DNA of 64,000 nucleotides from Ktedonobacter robiniae (lineage in GTDB: Bacteria; Chloroflexota; Ktedonobacteria; Ktedonobacterales; Ktedonobacteraceae). The stretch spans positions 124,001 to 188,000 of the forward strand of contig NZ_BNJG01000005.1 in the NCBI RefSeq assembly GCF_016587375.1, written 5' to 3'. Position 1 is the first letter of the stretch; every line of letters begins with the position of its first letter. Positions 35,318-44,979 of the stretch are shown piece by piece. The position numbers and the translations under genes were made by a program. The notes under the pieces are model-generated. The model did no database searches and was not told the DNA's origin. It saw nothing but the letters and a program-made list of their open reading frames with translations.

Positions 35318-36165
35318 GGCTGTGTTGCAAAAAGGAGGAGGAGCATGATAAGTTTGGGCTTATTTCGAAGCTTGTGAGGAATCCCCGGTATGGATGTGTC
35401 TGCTCCTTTCAAATGGCGTCACTTTGAGACAGAGATTATTTGGCTCTGCGTCCGCTGGTATCCCCCGCTCTTCGCTCAGCTATCGAGACGTGGAAGAAAT
35501 GATGGCAGAGCGAGGACTCTCTGTGGACCACACGACGATGTATCGTTGGGTGCAGCGCTATGCCCCTGAGGTGGAGAAGCGCTGTCGGCCTCATCTCAAG
35601 ACGACCAATGATTCGTGGCGCGTGGATGAGACGTATGTGAAGGTCAAGGAGATTTGGATGTACCTCTATCGTGCAGTGGACTCTCAAGGGAACACCTTGG
35701 AGTTCTTGCTGAGCACAACCCGTGATGCCCAAGCGGCGAAGCGCTTTTTCGCGAAAGCGCTGGGTGCTGGTCACACCGTGACACCCCGCGTGATCACCGT
35801 CGACAAAAATGCGGCGTATCCCAAAGCCTTCTGCGAGTTGAAAGTGGAAAGGACTCTTGCTGTATCTTGTGAGCTCCGACAGAGCAACTATCTCAACAAC
35901 CTAGCCGAACAAGACCATCGGTTCATCAAACGACTCGTCAAACCAGTTATGGGCTTCTTTTCGTTCGAGACGGCTTGGCGAACATTGCAGGGATATGAGG
36001 TCATACATATGATGAGAAAAGGGCAGATGCAAGGAGTGCGCAAAGGAGACAGCTTGGGGCAGGCAGCGTTCATCGCAGAACTGTTCGGAGTGGCCATCTA
36101 AGCACAGCAGAAGAATGGCGAAGCTCCGTCCTTGGTGTTCCTCTTCGGGTTTTTGCAACACAGCC
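35318..36165 (+). mobile_element. IS6-family element, copy 2
   Basis: 848 bp bounded by GGCTGTGTTGCAAAAA and its complement. The 8 bp outside each end differ, so no target duplication is preserved, suggesting later recombination or deletion beside the element. Confidence 0.88.
35390..36101 (+). pseudogene. IS6-family transposase, one frameshift
   Basis: ATG 35390 opens PFKWRHFETEIIWLCVRWY; then an extra C in a run of five Cs (about 35463) shifts the frame. The remaining DDE domain is intact in the next frame: WRVDETYVKVK, ITVDKNAAYPKAF, NLAEQDHRFIKRL. Removing one C restores the full transposase. Confidence 0.88.
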
Positions 36166-36248
36166 GATTATCCTGCTTACCCCGGTGCGTACGTGTTTCC
36201 TGAAAAAGAAAAGGAAAGCTTTTTGTCTAGTGTCAGGAAGGGAGGAGA

Positions 36249-36809
36249 GTGTGGTGGTTTCTTCGTTCAAAAAAAGTGTGTGATCCTCATAGTTACAAGC
36301 CTGGTAATCTTAGTGTTGTTGGTATCAGGTATGCGCCAACAGCGCTTGCCTCTTCAAAGCGGGCAACAGTCGCCATGAGCCCCAAAGGGGCAACCTCGTC
36401 CTTAGCAAAGACAGGTAATGCAATAAAGAATGGCTATGGGTACATTCCCTCGAAGTCCTCGAATGGTAAACATTACCAAGTGAACGCGCAATACAAACAG
36501 TCAAACAACTACAACAGTAATAACAGTTACTATTCAGGAATCCACCAGGGAAACAGTGGGAATCAGGGATATAACAGGGGCTTCAATCAGGACAACGGCA
36601 GCAATAGCGGGAACCAGATAATCAATGCTAGGCACACTTTTGGAAACCAGATGAACACACAAGTGATCGGCTCAAACGGTCCAGGAGGCAACAACAATAA
36701 TAACAGCTATTATTGGGGAGTTGATCAGGGCAATAGTGGGAATTCGGGATATAACAGGGGCTTCAATCAGAACAATAGTAGCAACAGTGGGAACCAGATA
36801 ATCAATTAG
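36249..36809 (+). CDS. Asn/Gly/Ser/Gln-rich repeat protein
   Basis: The C-terminal two thirds consist of two repeats of a unit SYY.G..QGNSGN.GYNRGFNQ followed by SNSGNQIIN, highly enriched in Asn, Gly, Ser, Gln and Tyr, as in prion-like or surface matrix proteins. A hydrophobic, signal-like stretch (CVILIVTSLVILVLLVSG) lies upstream but in a different frame (about 36277-36330), and TALASS resembles a cleavage site in the repeat frame. A frameshift near the A-run at 36269-36275 or around 36335 may therefore have separated signal and mature protein. The start is uncertain; GTG 36249 only marks the open frame. Function unknown. Confidence 0.5.
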   Translation: MWWFLRSKKVCDPHSYKPGNLSVVGIRYAPTALASSKRATVAMSPKGATSSLAKTGNAIKNGYGYIPSKSSNGKHYQVNAQYKQSNNYNSNNSYYSGIHQGNSGNQGYNRGFNQDNGSNSGNQIINARHTFGNQMNTQVIGSNGPGGNNNNNSYYWGVDQGNSGNSGYNRGFNQNNSSNSGNQIIN

Positions 36810-36885
36810 GGGATGCTCTTAAGATGTTGTTTCATATTCTCGGGTAGTCAGGTAAACCATCAGGAGAACACTGTTGTAAAGGAAA

Positions 36886-36920
36886 AGCCCTTATAGCACT
36901 TGCTATAAGGGCTGGTTTTA
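36886..36920. terminator. Strong intrinsic terminator
   Basis: AGCCCTTATAGCA (36886-36898) pairs perfectly with 36901-36913 and is followed by GGTTTTA; an upstream A tract makes it usable from both sides. It separates the repeat-protein gene from the minus-strand tail at 36930. Confidence 0.85.
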
Positions 36921-36929
36921 TCATCTTTG

Positions 36930-36990
36930 TTAGCGTCTACGCCGCCGATATTGAACAGCAGGGTGATCATTGCCATAGTCGTCAAGAATG
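36930..36990 (-). pseudogene. C-terminal tail of a gene cut by IS6 copy 3
   Basis: The minus strand reads ILDDYGNDHPAVQYRRRRR and stops, followed by the terminator. This is about 20 residues of a protein C-terminus; the rest is lost beyond the IS6 end. Not identifiable. Confidence 0.3.
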
Positions 36991-36991
36991 G

Positions 36992-37831
36992 GGCTATGTT
37001 GCAAGAAGTAAGCGGATCTGCTAAATTTGAGAGAAAAGAGCAAAAGAGGGGTCCCGTTATGACAGCTCAGCATCCATTCAAATGGCGTCATTTCCAATCC
37101 GACATTATTCTCCTGTGCGTACGATGGTACCTCCGCTATGCTTTGAGCTACCGGGACTTGGAAGAAATGATGGCGGGGCGGGGGCTTTCGGTCGACCACA
37201 CGACGATCTATCATTGGGTCCAACGCTATGCCCCAGAACTGAATAAGCGATGCCAACCACATCTCAAGCCTTCCAATGACTCCTGGCGGGTCGATGAAAC
37301 ATACATCAAAGTCAAGAAGGAATGGATCTCTCTCTCGAGTCGTTGACTCACAGGGCATTACACTCGACTTCGTACTGAGGTCGACCAGAGATGGGGAAGC
37401 CGCCAAGCGCTTCTTGCTGAAAACGCTCGCCACCCCTCATTGCAGCGAACCACGCATCATCAACGTGGACAAAAACGCCGCCTACCCCAAAGCCTTCGCT
37501 TCGTTGAAAGCAGAAAGGTACCTTCCTGAACACTGCGCATTACGGCAGATCAAGTATCTCAATAATCTGATTGAACAAGACCATCGCGCGCATCAAACGG
37601 TTGGTGAAGCCGGGGATGGGTTTCTTCTCGTTCGAGACGGCCTGGCGAACACTGCAAGGATTCGAGATGATGAACATGATGCTGAAAGGACAGCTACAAG
37701 GGGGAAACAAAGGAGATGTGAAAGGTCTGGTTGCCTTGGTTACCAGGCTCTTTGCAGAGGTTGCCTAAACAGAACAACGGGAGACATTCTCTGCTCATCT
37801 TGTTTTCTTCATCATTCTTGCAACACAACCC
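36992..37831 (+). mobile_element. IS6-family element, copy 3
   Basis: About 840 bp bounded by GGCTATGTTGCAAGAA and the complement of GGTTGTGTTGCAAGAA. No matching 8-bp flanks. Same orientation as copy 2. Confidence 0.82.
37059..37768 (+). pseudogene. IS6-family transposase, two frameshifts
   Basis: ATG 37059 gives an intact start (PFKWRHFQSDIILLCVRWYL), helix-turn-helix and WRVDETYIKVKKEW. A shift near 37338 moves to the frame with VDSQGITLDFVL and INVDKNAAYPKAF. A second near 37585 moves to KRLVKPGMGFFSFETAW and the natural end. All three catalytic residues remain but in separate frames. Confidence 0.85.
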
Positions 37832-37950
37832 TCTAGCCTTCTCCTCTGTCAACCGCACTCGATAGCGTGTCAAGTCACGTAACTCTCGTTGTGGGCCAGA
37901 AGGGATGAAACTGGCTTTGAGCAGCCCATGTTGCAAGAGGTCTGCGATGT
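37832..37950 (-). pseudogene. IS110-family transposase scrap
   Basis: Encodes IADLLQHGLLKASFIPSGPQ and RELRDLTRYRVRLTEEKARG, the end of the IS110 catalytic domain, closely similar to the copy at 13808-14845. It is fused in frame to the broken cation efflux gene on one side and cut by IS6 copy 3 on the other. Confidence 0.8.
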
Positions 37951-38554
37951 TGGGTGGGGCATCAGCCTGTGTGAGCCAGGACGGCAGGTGCCACAGGCCC
38001 GTCAGAAAGACCACGAGTAAGCCAGCAATGACCATGGTTGAACTCCAGATGTCGGTGCTGAAGTGTAAGGCATCGGCTTCAAGGGCCTGGCTTCCTACCT
38101 TGCGGGCGACCCGTAAAAGGACGCGCGAGCGTGTCACATCCACGAGAATGGAAACTCCCATCACGAGGAAGGCCCAGAGACTGATCTCAACATTTCCTTC
38201 ATGCGTGAGCAAGCGTCGTATGGCTTCAACAATGACCCAACCCGCCGTCGCAAGCAAGAGCAGGGCCTCTAGAAATGCAGACAGGTTCTCAAATTTTTCA
38301 TGCCCATAGTGGTGCGTTTCATCGGCTGGACGGGAGGAAACCCGAACCGCAAAAAGCGTCATCAAGGCAGCAATCAAGTCGAGACCAGAATGGGCCGCTT
38401 CAGCCAGAATGCCCAAGCTGCCCGTCAAGATTTCAACCAGCAATTTCATAGCGGTCAGTCCAAGGGCCGCTCCCACAGAGGAGAGCGCGACCAGCTGTTT
38501 CTCTCGATGAGGAGCGTGCTCTTGATGGGTATGAAGTCTCTGTTGTGTCGTTAT
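37951..38554 (-). pseudogene. Cation diffusion facilitator, truncated, start codon lost
   Basis: About 200 residues of a CDF metal/proton antiporter: LGLTAMKLLVEILTGSLGILAEAAHSGLDLIAAL (TM1-TM2 with the H..D metal site), SSRPADETHHYGHEK, then four further membrane segments including ADALHFSTDIWSS (second metal site). The C-terminal domain is replaced by IS110 sequence. The expected ATG is ATA at 38552-38554, 6 nt after AAAGGA; the first usable start would be GTG 38476, deleting the N-terminal tail. An intact relative lies at 39044. Confidence 0.85.
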
Positions 38555-39043
38555 GATACGTCCTTTGTCGATCGTGTGGTCTGGTCAACGTAGGGTGAAG
38601 AGAGATATATTTCGACACGCTACCAGGAGGTTCCTCTTCCTGGCCACAAAGACTATTTCTGTAGAGCGAGATGCATCGGCACTTCCGGGAGAGCATTGTA
38701 TCCGATGTGCTGCCTCTTGTCTAGAGAAGGCGAGAAAAATATATTTCTAGTCGATAAAATATTTTTTTACAACGTTTAAAAATGAAATCAAGACGAAAAA
38801 ATCGGGTAAAGTGCGCCTTTCTGCTCCTTTTACCCTCGCCAAGCCAGGGAAAAGGTTGTATTATTTATGCAATGAGCAACGGCAAGAAATGACGCTCCCT
38901 TGTGACACATCATATTCGGGTCGCTCCAACGGAAGATGTATTCTGAGCATACGTCTTGTGGTCTTGCTGCTCTCCTGGCGACGCTTCGTCTTTCAAGGAT
39001 GGAAATGGAGGCTTGATTCAAGCCTGTATGACGAAAGGATGAC
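38555..39043. other. 489-bp A/T-rich intergenic region
   Basis: Upstream region shared by the broken and intact cation efflux genes. An A/T-rich segment near 38735-38800 could hold promoters. No gene is recognised and no specific operator could be assigned. Confidence 0.35.
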
Positions 39044-39958
39044 ATGAAACAGCACTCATTGCGTCTGTATATGTTTTTATCGATTGCTGCCGCGCTGGTA
39101 ACGATGGCCGTCAAATTTCTCGGCTACGCGCTGACTGGTTCAGTTGGACTGTTTTCTGATGCTGCTGAGTCCGTGGTCAATCTCGTGGCAGCCCTGGTGG
39201 GATTGTGGGCAGTCACCCTGGCAGCACGCCCTGCCGATGAAGAGCATACCTATGGTCATAGCAAGTCGGAATATTTTTCCAGCGGTGCTGAGGGCGCGCT
39301 CATCCTCATCGCAGCGCTGGTGATTGCCTATGAAGCCATACCACGCTTGCTTCATCCCGAACCTATTGAGCAGGCCTACCTGGGACTCAGTTTCTCCGTG
39401 CTCGGAGCGGTCATTAACGGCGTGTTAGGTTGGTTTATGCTGCGAGAAGGGAAGAAGGAGCGCTCGGTTACCCTCCAGGCCGATGCCCATCACTTGTTCG
39501 CTGATGTCTTCACGACCGCAGGGGTCCTGGTGGGGGTGCTTCTGGTTGCATTGACAAAGTGGTATATTCTTGACCCCATCGTTGCGCTTCTGGTCGCTGC
39601 CAATATCATATGGACGGGAATCAAACTTTTACGACAAACCGGTTTAGGATTACTTGACACGGCCCTTCCACCAGAAGATCAGGAACAGGTCAAAGAGATT
39701 TTAGCAACCTATCAACAGCAAGGGATCGTGTTTCATGCTCTACGCAGTCGAATGGCAGGAAGGCGCCGCTTCGTCTCCTTCCACGTGATCGTGCCAGGAC
39801 AATGGACGGTGCTCAAGGGGCATAAAGTTTGTGAAGAGATTGAGCGGGCCATACGCGAAGCCTTACCAGAGAGTACAGTCTTTACCCATTTAGAACCCAA
39901 AGAAGATCCGGTGTCATTTGAAGATATCGAGCTTGATCGAGAACCTCACCTACTCTAA
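39044..39958 (+). CDS. Cation diffusion facilitator (metal efflux)
   Basis: A 304-aa complete CDF protein with six transmembrane helices. The metal sites are in SDAAESVVNLVAALVG (TM2) and ADAHHLFADVFTTAG (TM5), and ARPADEEHTYGHSKSEYFSSG is the family loop. The cytoplasmic C-terminal domain (VFHALRSRMAGRRRFVSFHV, HLEP at the end) is present. Members exchange Zn, Fe, Co or Mn for protons across the cytoplasmic membrane. CGAAAGGATG precedes the ATG. Confidence 0.92.
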   Translation: MKQHSLRLYMFLSIAAALVTMAVKFLGYALTGSVGLFSDAAESVVNLVAALVGLWAVTLAARPADEEHTYGHSKSEYFSSGAEGALILIAALVIAYEAIPRLLHPEPIEQAYLGLSFSVLGAVINGVLGWFMLREGKKERSVTLQADAHHLFADVFTTAGVLVGVLLVALTKWYILDPIVALLVAANIIWTGIKLLRQTGLGLLDTALPPEDQEQVKEILATYQQQGIVFHALRSRMAGRRRFVSFHVIVPGQWTVLKGHKVCEEIERAIREALPESTVFTHLEPKEDPVSFEDIELDREPHLL

Positions 39959-40376
39959 CCGATGTGCAGGTGAGATTGTGAGCGTGCCTGAGATCTCCCA
40001 TGTGAGGACGTGCGAGCACCACACATTCATCGTCATAGTGTGTGTACCAGTCAGAGAAGGGCTGAGAATGCCAGTGGCATCATTCTCTCCATTGGAGAAT
40101 CAGCCCTGATCCGATGATGGAGCATAGGATGCGTATCTGCGACCATTAGAGAAGAGGATGCCTAGCGCAATGACCTTCTCGGGTGCAATGACCTTGCCTT
40201 CTGGCTGTGTGCGGAGGATTTCTCCTGGCGGGTGTGGCGATCTCTGTGACGCTTCCACGATCCCACCATGATGCGTAAGCATCATTCCCGTTTTCTCCAC
40301 CGATCTATTGCTTTTCTGTAGCCAGCCATGTATGCTTTTTTGAACGTCTGCTGCCCTATGAAGAAGGAGAAGCCGC
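39959..40376. other. 418-bp intergenic region with a terminator-like repeat
   Basis: No gene recognised. GGGCTGA near 40060 and TCAGCCC near 40100 can pair around a nested ATGCCA/TGGCAT hairpin, possibly ending the efflux gene transcript. Confidence 0.35.
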
Positions 40377-40829
40377 ATGACTGAGCGCAAGAAGCGTCTT
40401 TTGTTTCTCTGTGCGCATCGCTCTATTCGGGAGTTGATGGCGGCAAGTCTCCTTGAAGCGCAAGCCCCTGGGGAATGGAATATTTGGATTGTGTCAGGAA
40501 CATTCGCGCCGCAGGACATCACTCTGGTTCGTCAGGTCCTGGAGGAGATTCAGGTTCCTTTGCTTCTCTCCCCGCCCATGATAGAGCCATCCTTTGACCA
40601 CTCCTGGGATGAGGGTGTGGTCATCTGCAGTGGGGCAACCAATCAATGACCAGTGATTCCTAACGCTGGTCGGCGTCATCTCTGGTCGGTTGAGGATGTT
40701 TCCTCTCTAGAAGCCTCTGAAGTGGAACGGCTGCATATCTATCGCCGTCTACGTGTAGCGCTTTCCCAGGCCATACGCATACACCTCTTACTTCGAACAC
40801 AGCTTGCGATGATCCCACAGCACAAGTAG
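40377..40829 (+). pseudogene. Arsenate-reductase/LMW-phosphatase-like protein with in-frame TGA
   Basis: MTERKKRLLFLCAHRSIREL carries the P-loop C-x5-R near the N-terminus, as in low-molecular-weight phosphatase-type arsenate reductases. The frame meets TGA at 40647-40649, then continues in the same frame with RRHLWSVEDVSSLEASEVER and IYRRLRVALSQAIRIHLLL, which is the conserved C-terminus (W...DPS...G.E.E.L..YR.VR..I). The full product would be 150 aa. A single nonsense change explains the break; recoding is unlikely. Confidence 0.65.
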
Positions 40830-40858
40830 TCTCAATATACTCTTGTGATTGTGAGTGT

Positions 40859-40939
40859 ATGGAACCTCGCGACCTAGAGGACATCCTGAGTGACATTCAT
40901 GAGTTGTTCGAGAAAAAGGGAATAGCGGTCGCAATGTAA
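40859..40939 (+). CDS. Small ORF of the EPHDIED.L.DIHEL.EKKGIA family, copy 2
   Basis: A 26-codon frame beginning at the only available start (ATG 40859) and containing MEPRDLEDILSDIHELFEKK. It parallels 23851-23979. No Shine-Dalgarno is visible; translation could be coupled to the arsenate-reductase-like frame that ends 30 nt upstream. It is followed 24 nt later by a strong terminator. Function unknown. Confidence 0.4.
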   Translation: MEPRDLEDILSDIHELFEKKGIAVAM

Positions 40940-40963
40940 CCGGGGTTTGGAGGTCAAGAGGGA

Positions 40964-41001
40964 AGAGGCTGAAGTGAAATCGCATCGCTTCAGCCTCTTT
41001 T
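40964..41001 (+). terminator. Intrinsic terminator downstream of small ORF copy 2
   Basis: AGAGGCTGAAG (40964-40974) pairs with CTTCAGCCTCT (40988-40998), followed by TTT: perfect 11-bp stem and T tract. Confidence 0.85.
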
Positions 41002-41232
41002 GCGTTCTCTCATGCTAAACGCTTCAATTTCTAGGAGAAGGAAACTTCCCTTCTGTTCTTTGCTTCTACTGAATTGGGGGCGACTGCAATATGAAGAGAT
41101 GATGAACTAGATCTTCTTTTTGTCCTCTCTACAAAAGTAAATCAAGCTCATAGTCTCTTATAGTAAAAAGGATAGGAGGGCTGTGCGTCTGTCTCACAGT
41201 CCTCGGCTTGGTAAAAAAAGGATCAACATAGA

Positions 41233-42476
41233 ATGGATGTAACGAGACGCAAAATCGTCCAGTCCCTTGCTGCTGGGGTTGCTGCTGCTGTTTCCGGCCC
41301 GACCAGAGCTGCTTTTCCCTCGACTATTGATGACCCTCCAACTAATACCTCCACCGTGCCACAGCCGATTGAGGGCCATCTTGGGGCGGATGATCCCGGC
41401 CCGCGCAATGTGATACTTGATCGACTAAATCCCGATATGTTAACGCCGCCGCCAACTGACGCTGGCAACATGCCGAACCTGAAATTCTCGTTCAGCAATG
41501 TTCCCATGCGGCTGACAGAGGGCGGCTGGGCACGACAGGTCACACAGGTCGATTTGCCAATTGCGACAAGCATCGCAGGCGTGGATATGCGTTTGAAACC
41601 GGGAGCGATCCGTGAGTTGCACTGGCACCCGGTTGCTGAGTGGGCCTATATGCTTGTTGGGACTGCCCAGGTGACATGCCTTGACCCGCAAGGCCGCAAC
41701 TTTGTGGGAAATGTCGGCGTCGGTGACCTGTGGTACTTCCCCCCTGGCTATCCCCATTCTATTCAAGCCCTGGAAGAAGGCTGTGAGTTCCTGCTCGCCT
41801 TCGATAGCGGGAATTTCTCTTAGAATGACACCTTTCTGCTCAGTGACTGGTTCGCGCATACCCCCAAGGGAGTCCTGGCAAAAAATTTTGGCGAGCCTCA
41901 GAGCTATTTTCAGCATCTCCCCTCTCCATCACAGCGGTATATTTACCCGGGCATTGTGCCTGGTCCGCCATCAGTTATGCAGGTCTCCTACCCCTATGGC
42001 CCTGCGCCGCAAAGCTTCACCTACCGGATGCTGGCACAGCCACCAATCCAGGCCCCGAAAGGCACGGTGCGCATCGTGGACTCCAGCAGTTTCCATGTCT
42101 CGAAGACCATCGCGGGTGTGTTGCAGGATATTGAGCCGGGCGGGATACGGGAGATGCACTGGCACCCGAATGCAGATGAGTGGCAATACTACATCGAAGG
42201 CAGCGGGCGCATGACCGTGTTCGGGGCACAAGGCAAGGCACGTACCTTCGATTATCAGGCAGTGTGGGCTATGTTCCCACAAACATGGGCCACTTTCTTG
42301 AGAATACAGGAGAAACGAACTCGTGCTTCCTGTCATTATTCAAAACCGCTCACTTTGCCGAAATCTCCCTGGCTCAGTGGATGGCAGTGACTCCACCCGA
42401 ACTCGTGCAGGGAGATCTGAATCTACCTCAGGAGGTGATGAATGCCCTGCCGAAGAAAAAACCGTTCATCGTTTAG
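41233..42476 (+). pseudogene. Tat-exported bicupin, oxalate-decarboxylase type, stop and frameshift
   Basis: The N-terminus (DVTRRKIVQSLAAGVAAAVSG) is a twin-arginine signal. The first cupin domain has PGAIRELHWHPVAEWAYMLVG, the Mn-binding HxH...E block of oxalate decarboxylase-type bicupins. A TAG at 41821 interrupts the linker. In the same frame the second domain follows with PGGIREMHWHPNADEWQYYI, and a 1-nt shift near 42260 moves the last strands (GYVPTNMGHFLENTG) and the natural C-terminus into another frame. Intact relatives split oxalate to formate and CO2; this copy should be inactive. Confidence 0.88.
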
Positions 42477-42714
42477 CTGATCTAGTGAGAGTGATCCAGC
42501 GGAGAGTGATCAACGTTGACTCATGCTTGCTAGATCAACGAGAACACTTGTTGCTCAGGGATCTCGATATATCCCCATTCTGAAACAGGATGTTGCTTCC
42601 TTCTCTGCTCTGGTGGCTGCCGCCAGAGCAGAACCCCGCCTTATATTTACAAGTGTCGATTTGAGAGGCGGCGTCGTTCTAACTGATATGCGTAAGAAGC
42701 ATGGTGGCGACATA

Positions 42715-44246
42715 TCATGTGAGTCCAGGGAAAAAGTCTTTCTTTATCTGGTTTGGCCTCACGTGCATATGCCTCAGCATCTCTTCAGAGGCTCGTACCA
42801 TCCCTGGCGGCCCAGACAAGTAGTACGTACGCTCTCTATAATCTGGGACAGTAGCATGAATGACTTGCTCATTGAGCCTGCCCACCAGGCCCGGCCAGTT
42901 GCGTGGAACGGCTGTTGTATCGGTCACGATAGGGTATACTTTGACGCCGAGTTGGGCTTGCGCTGCTTGGAGAACGTCGACGTAAACAATCTCACTCGCA
43001 GTTCTGTTGACGTAGAAGAGAACGATGTCACGCCTCTCCTGGGTATCAAGGAGGTACTTCAACATGCTTCGAAAGGGCGTAATCCCTATGCCACCTGCAA
43101 TGAAGACGAGTTTTTGTTGCGGGTTTGCGGGAAGGGTAAAATCTCCTGCGATCTGAGCCGCCACAATTTTTGTCCGACCGTCCATTGTGGTCATGGCACG
43201 CTTAAAAGAGCTACCCTTGGCATAAAAGCGTATGCCTACGTGAACCAGTTTTTCTGTTGGCGATGAGGCGAGCGTAAAGTACCGCCGATTTCCTCTGCTA
43301 TCGGCGTGAGGATGATCGAGTGTGAACTCCATATATTGCCCTGGGGAAAACGCTAGCCGTTGAGAGGGTTTGAAAACGAAATCCACCACACCGGGGACCA
43401 GTTTGACCTTCCTGCTTAATGTCAGCAGCACTTTTGTCTTCGGACTCACCAGGTACGAGAAAACGTTTCCAAGAACCAATGCCATCTCGGGGGTTGAGTA
43501 CACTGGGCCGATATGCAGTTGTGGAATGAAGAGCACGCCAACGAGTGCGGCGTAAAGCCGCCGTAGTGATTTGGTCGGGGAGCCGTTAGTGGTTCCGTGA
43601 GCATGATCGTGGTGAAGAAAAAGAGAGGAGACCCGACCAGCATTTGTTTCAGATGTGTGAGAAGCGTGTTGCCCTGTAGCAGCGTTAACATGCATGAGCA
43701 TGCCAGCACAACGCCACAACACACGAGAACGACATCCTCCTGGCGCATCTTACGCGCTACCAGCCAGCCACCAAAGAGGACGAGGGGTAACATGTCTGTC
43801 GTTCCCACCCACCAGCTTGCTGACTTATTCAACACAACCGCAGTAATGACAACCGCGATTGCTGCCGGATTGAAGAGGTGTTTGTGACGCACGGCGAGTA
43901 TGTATTTAGAAGCCATTGCCAGGATCGCTGCCCAGCCGAGGAATTGGATATCACCGGAAGACTGGGCTGGATCGAGAATCAATGCCAGAATGAGCGCTGT
44001 GATTGTAGCTGATTCAACATTCGCTGGTACGGCAAACACACGCGTCAGAATGGTATTCATGGCCCAACACATGATGAGCAAAAAGAGCGTTGACGCCAGG
44101 AGCATGAGTGGGGAAAAAGAAAGGAGCTTAAAGCATGATAGGAGCATTGCTAATCCGAGCATCCCTATCAGGACATAGAGTACCAATCGGTACATAGTGA
44201 TTCTATCTAAGACATAATCTATGGGTTTGGTTATCATTGGTGACAC
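42715..44246 (-). pseudogene. RnfD/NqrB-like membrane protein fused to a flavin reductase, one frameshift
   Basis: The N-terminal 220 residues are a multi-helix RnfD/NqrB-like membrane domain (RHKHLFNPAAIAVVI, then FFFTTIMLTEPLTAP). The C-terminal 250 residues are a ferredoxin-NADP-reductase-like module with FAD site (GQYMEFTLDH, RRYFTLASSP) and NAD site (FIAGGIGITPFRSMLKYLL, YYLSGPPGMV). The two halves are out of phase by one C in a CCCC run near 43590; adding one C gives a continuous protein of about 510 aa. A GTG start at 44246 overlaps the ApbE stop. It may be a real lesion or a homopolymer error. It would pass electrons between NAD(P)H and membrane flavins. Confidence 0.82.
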
Positions 44247-44977
44247 ACATACCTTTCAAAGCCACTGGTAAAGGTTGCTCTGCCTTGAGCATCAATCATA
44301 TATCCTTCTAATCCTGCTACCTTTTCGAGAAAGTAGATGCCCCTTGTTCCCATCGCAAATGCAGCGGTTGCGAAGCGATCAGCATCATACACATTCGTCG
44401 CAAGAACCGTGATGCTGACAACATCCAAAATGGCCTTCCCTGGGTGGTAGGGGTCATAGATGTGTTGTCCACGGATGGTGGTGCCAGAGGTTGCAACACC
44501 CTGATCGGTGAGTGTGAGAACTTTTACGTGCTCTGTGCGATGAAAGGGATTGCGGATACCAATCCTCCAGGGATGCCCGTCTTTGTGACCTGCTACCTGA
44601 ATATCTCCTCCAGCATCAACGGCGAAATTTCGGAAACCCCGGACCTCTAACTGATGAGCGGCATTCCGAATGGCCCATCCTTTCACGATTCCCGAAGGAT
44701 CATAGACTCCATCGCGCTGGATATCAAAGTAGCCATCCGTCTCCTCCTTTGTTTGCTCGCTCAGTGTGAGAACAGCTCTCATCGTGTCACTGTATTGGGC
44801 AGGAGAGAGTTCTCCGTGATTGATTTTTGAGATGTCGCTAGTCGTTTTGTAGGTGCTGAAGATGGTATCGACCCAGGCAAAATAGCTGAATACTTTGTCC
44901 AGATCTTCCTGAGTCACGAATGGGTCGACGACCTCGACTGTAATGGGCATCCCCATAAGTAGGCGTGTGTGTTTCAT
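44234..44977 (-). CDS. apbE: FAD:protein FMN transferase
   Basis: A 247-aa ApbE-type flavin transferase that links FMN to Thr residues of exported or membrane redox proteins. Diagnostic blocks: MGMPITVEV, FSYFAWVDTIFSTYKTTSDI, YDPSGIVKGWAI, NFAVDAGGDIQVAG (Mg/FAD site), GVATSGTTIRGQHIYDP, and TVLATNVYDADRFATAAFAMG. No clear signal peptide, so the mature enzyme may be cytosolic. It follows the FMN-binding protein with a 2-nt gap and overlaps the RnfD-like gene by 13 bp: an operon in which its substrates are its neighbours. Confidence 0.93.
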   Translation of the reverse strand: MKHTRLLMGMPITVEVVDPFVTQEDLDKVFSYFAWVDTIFSTYKTTSDISKINHGELSPAQYSDTMRAVLTLSEQTKEETDGYFDIQRDGVYDPSGIVKGWAIRNAAHQLEVRGFRNFAVDAGGDIQVAGHKDGHPWRIGIRNPFHRTEHVKVLTLTDQGVATSGTTIRGQHIYDPYHPGKAILDVVSITVLATNVYDADRFATAAFAMGTRGIYFLEKVAGLEGYMIDAQGRATFTSGFERYVCHQ

Positions 44978-44979
44978 GT

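Noticed and set aside
36480..36809. CRISPR array from the repeated DNA in the Asn-rich gene
   Set aside because: The repeats are coding, only two units occur, and spacing and spacers do not fit an array; no cas gene is present.
35318..37831. Functional IS6 composite transposon around the Asn/Gly-rich gene
   Set aside because: The two IS copies differ in their ends, both transposases are frameshifted, and the outer flanks do not show an 8-bp duplication.
40647..40649. Selenocysteine recoding of the TGA in the arsenate-reductase-like gene
   Set aside because: The TGA does not lie at a redox Cys position, no hairpin of SECIS type was seen just downstream, and TGA lesions occur in other genes here.
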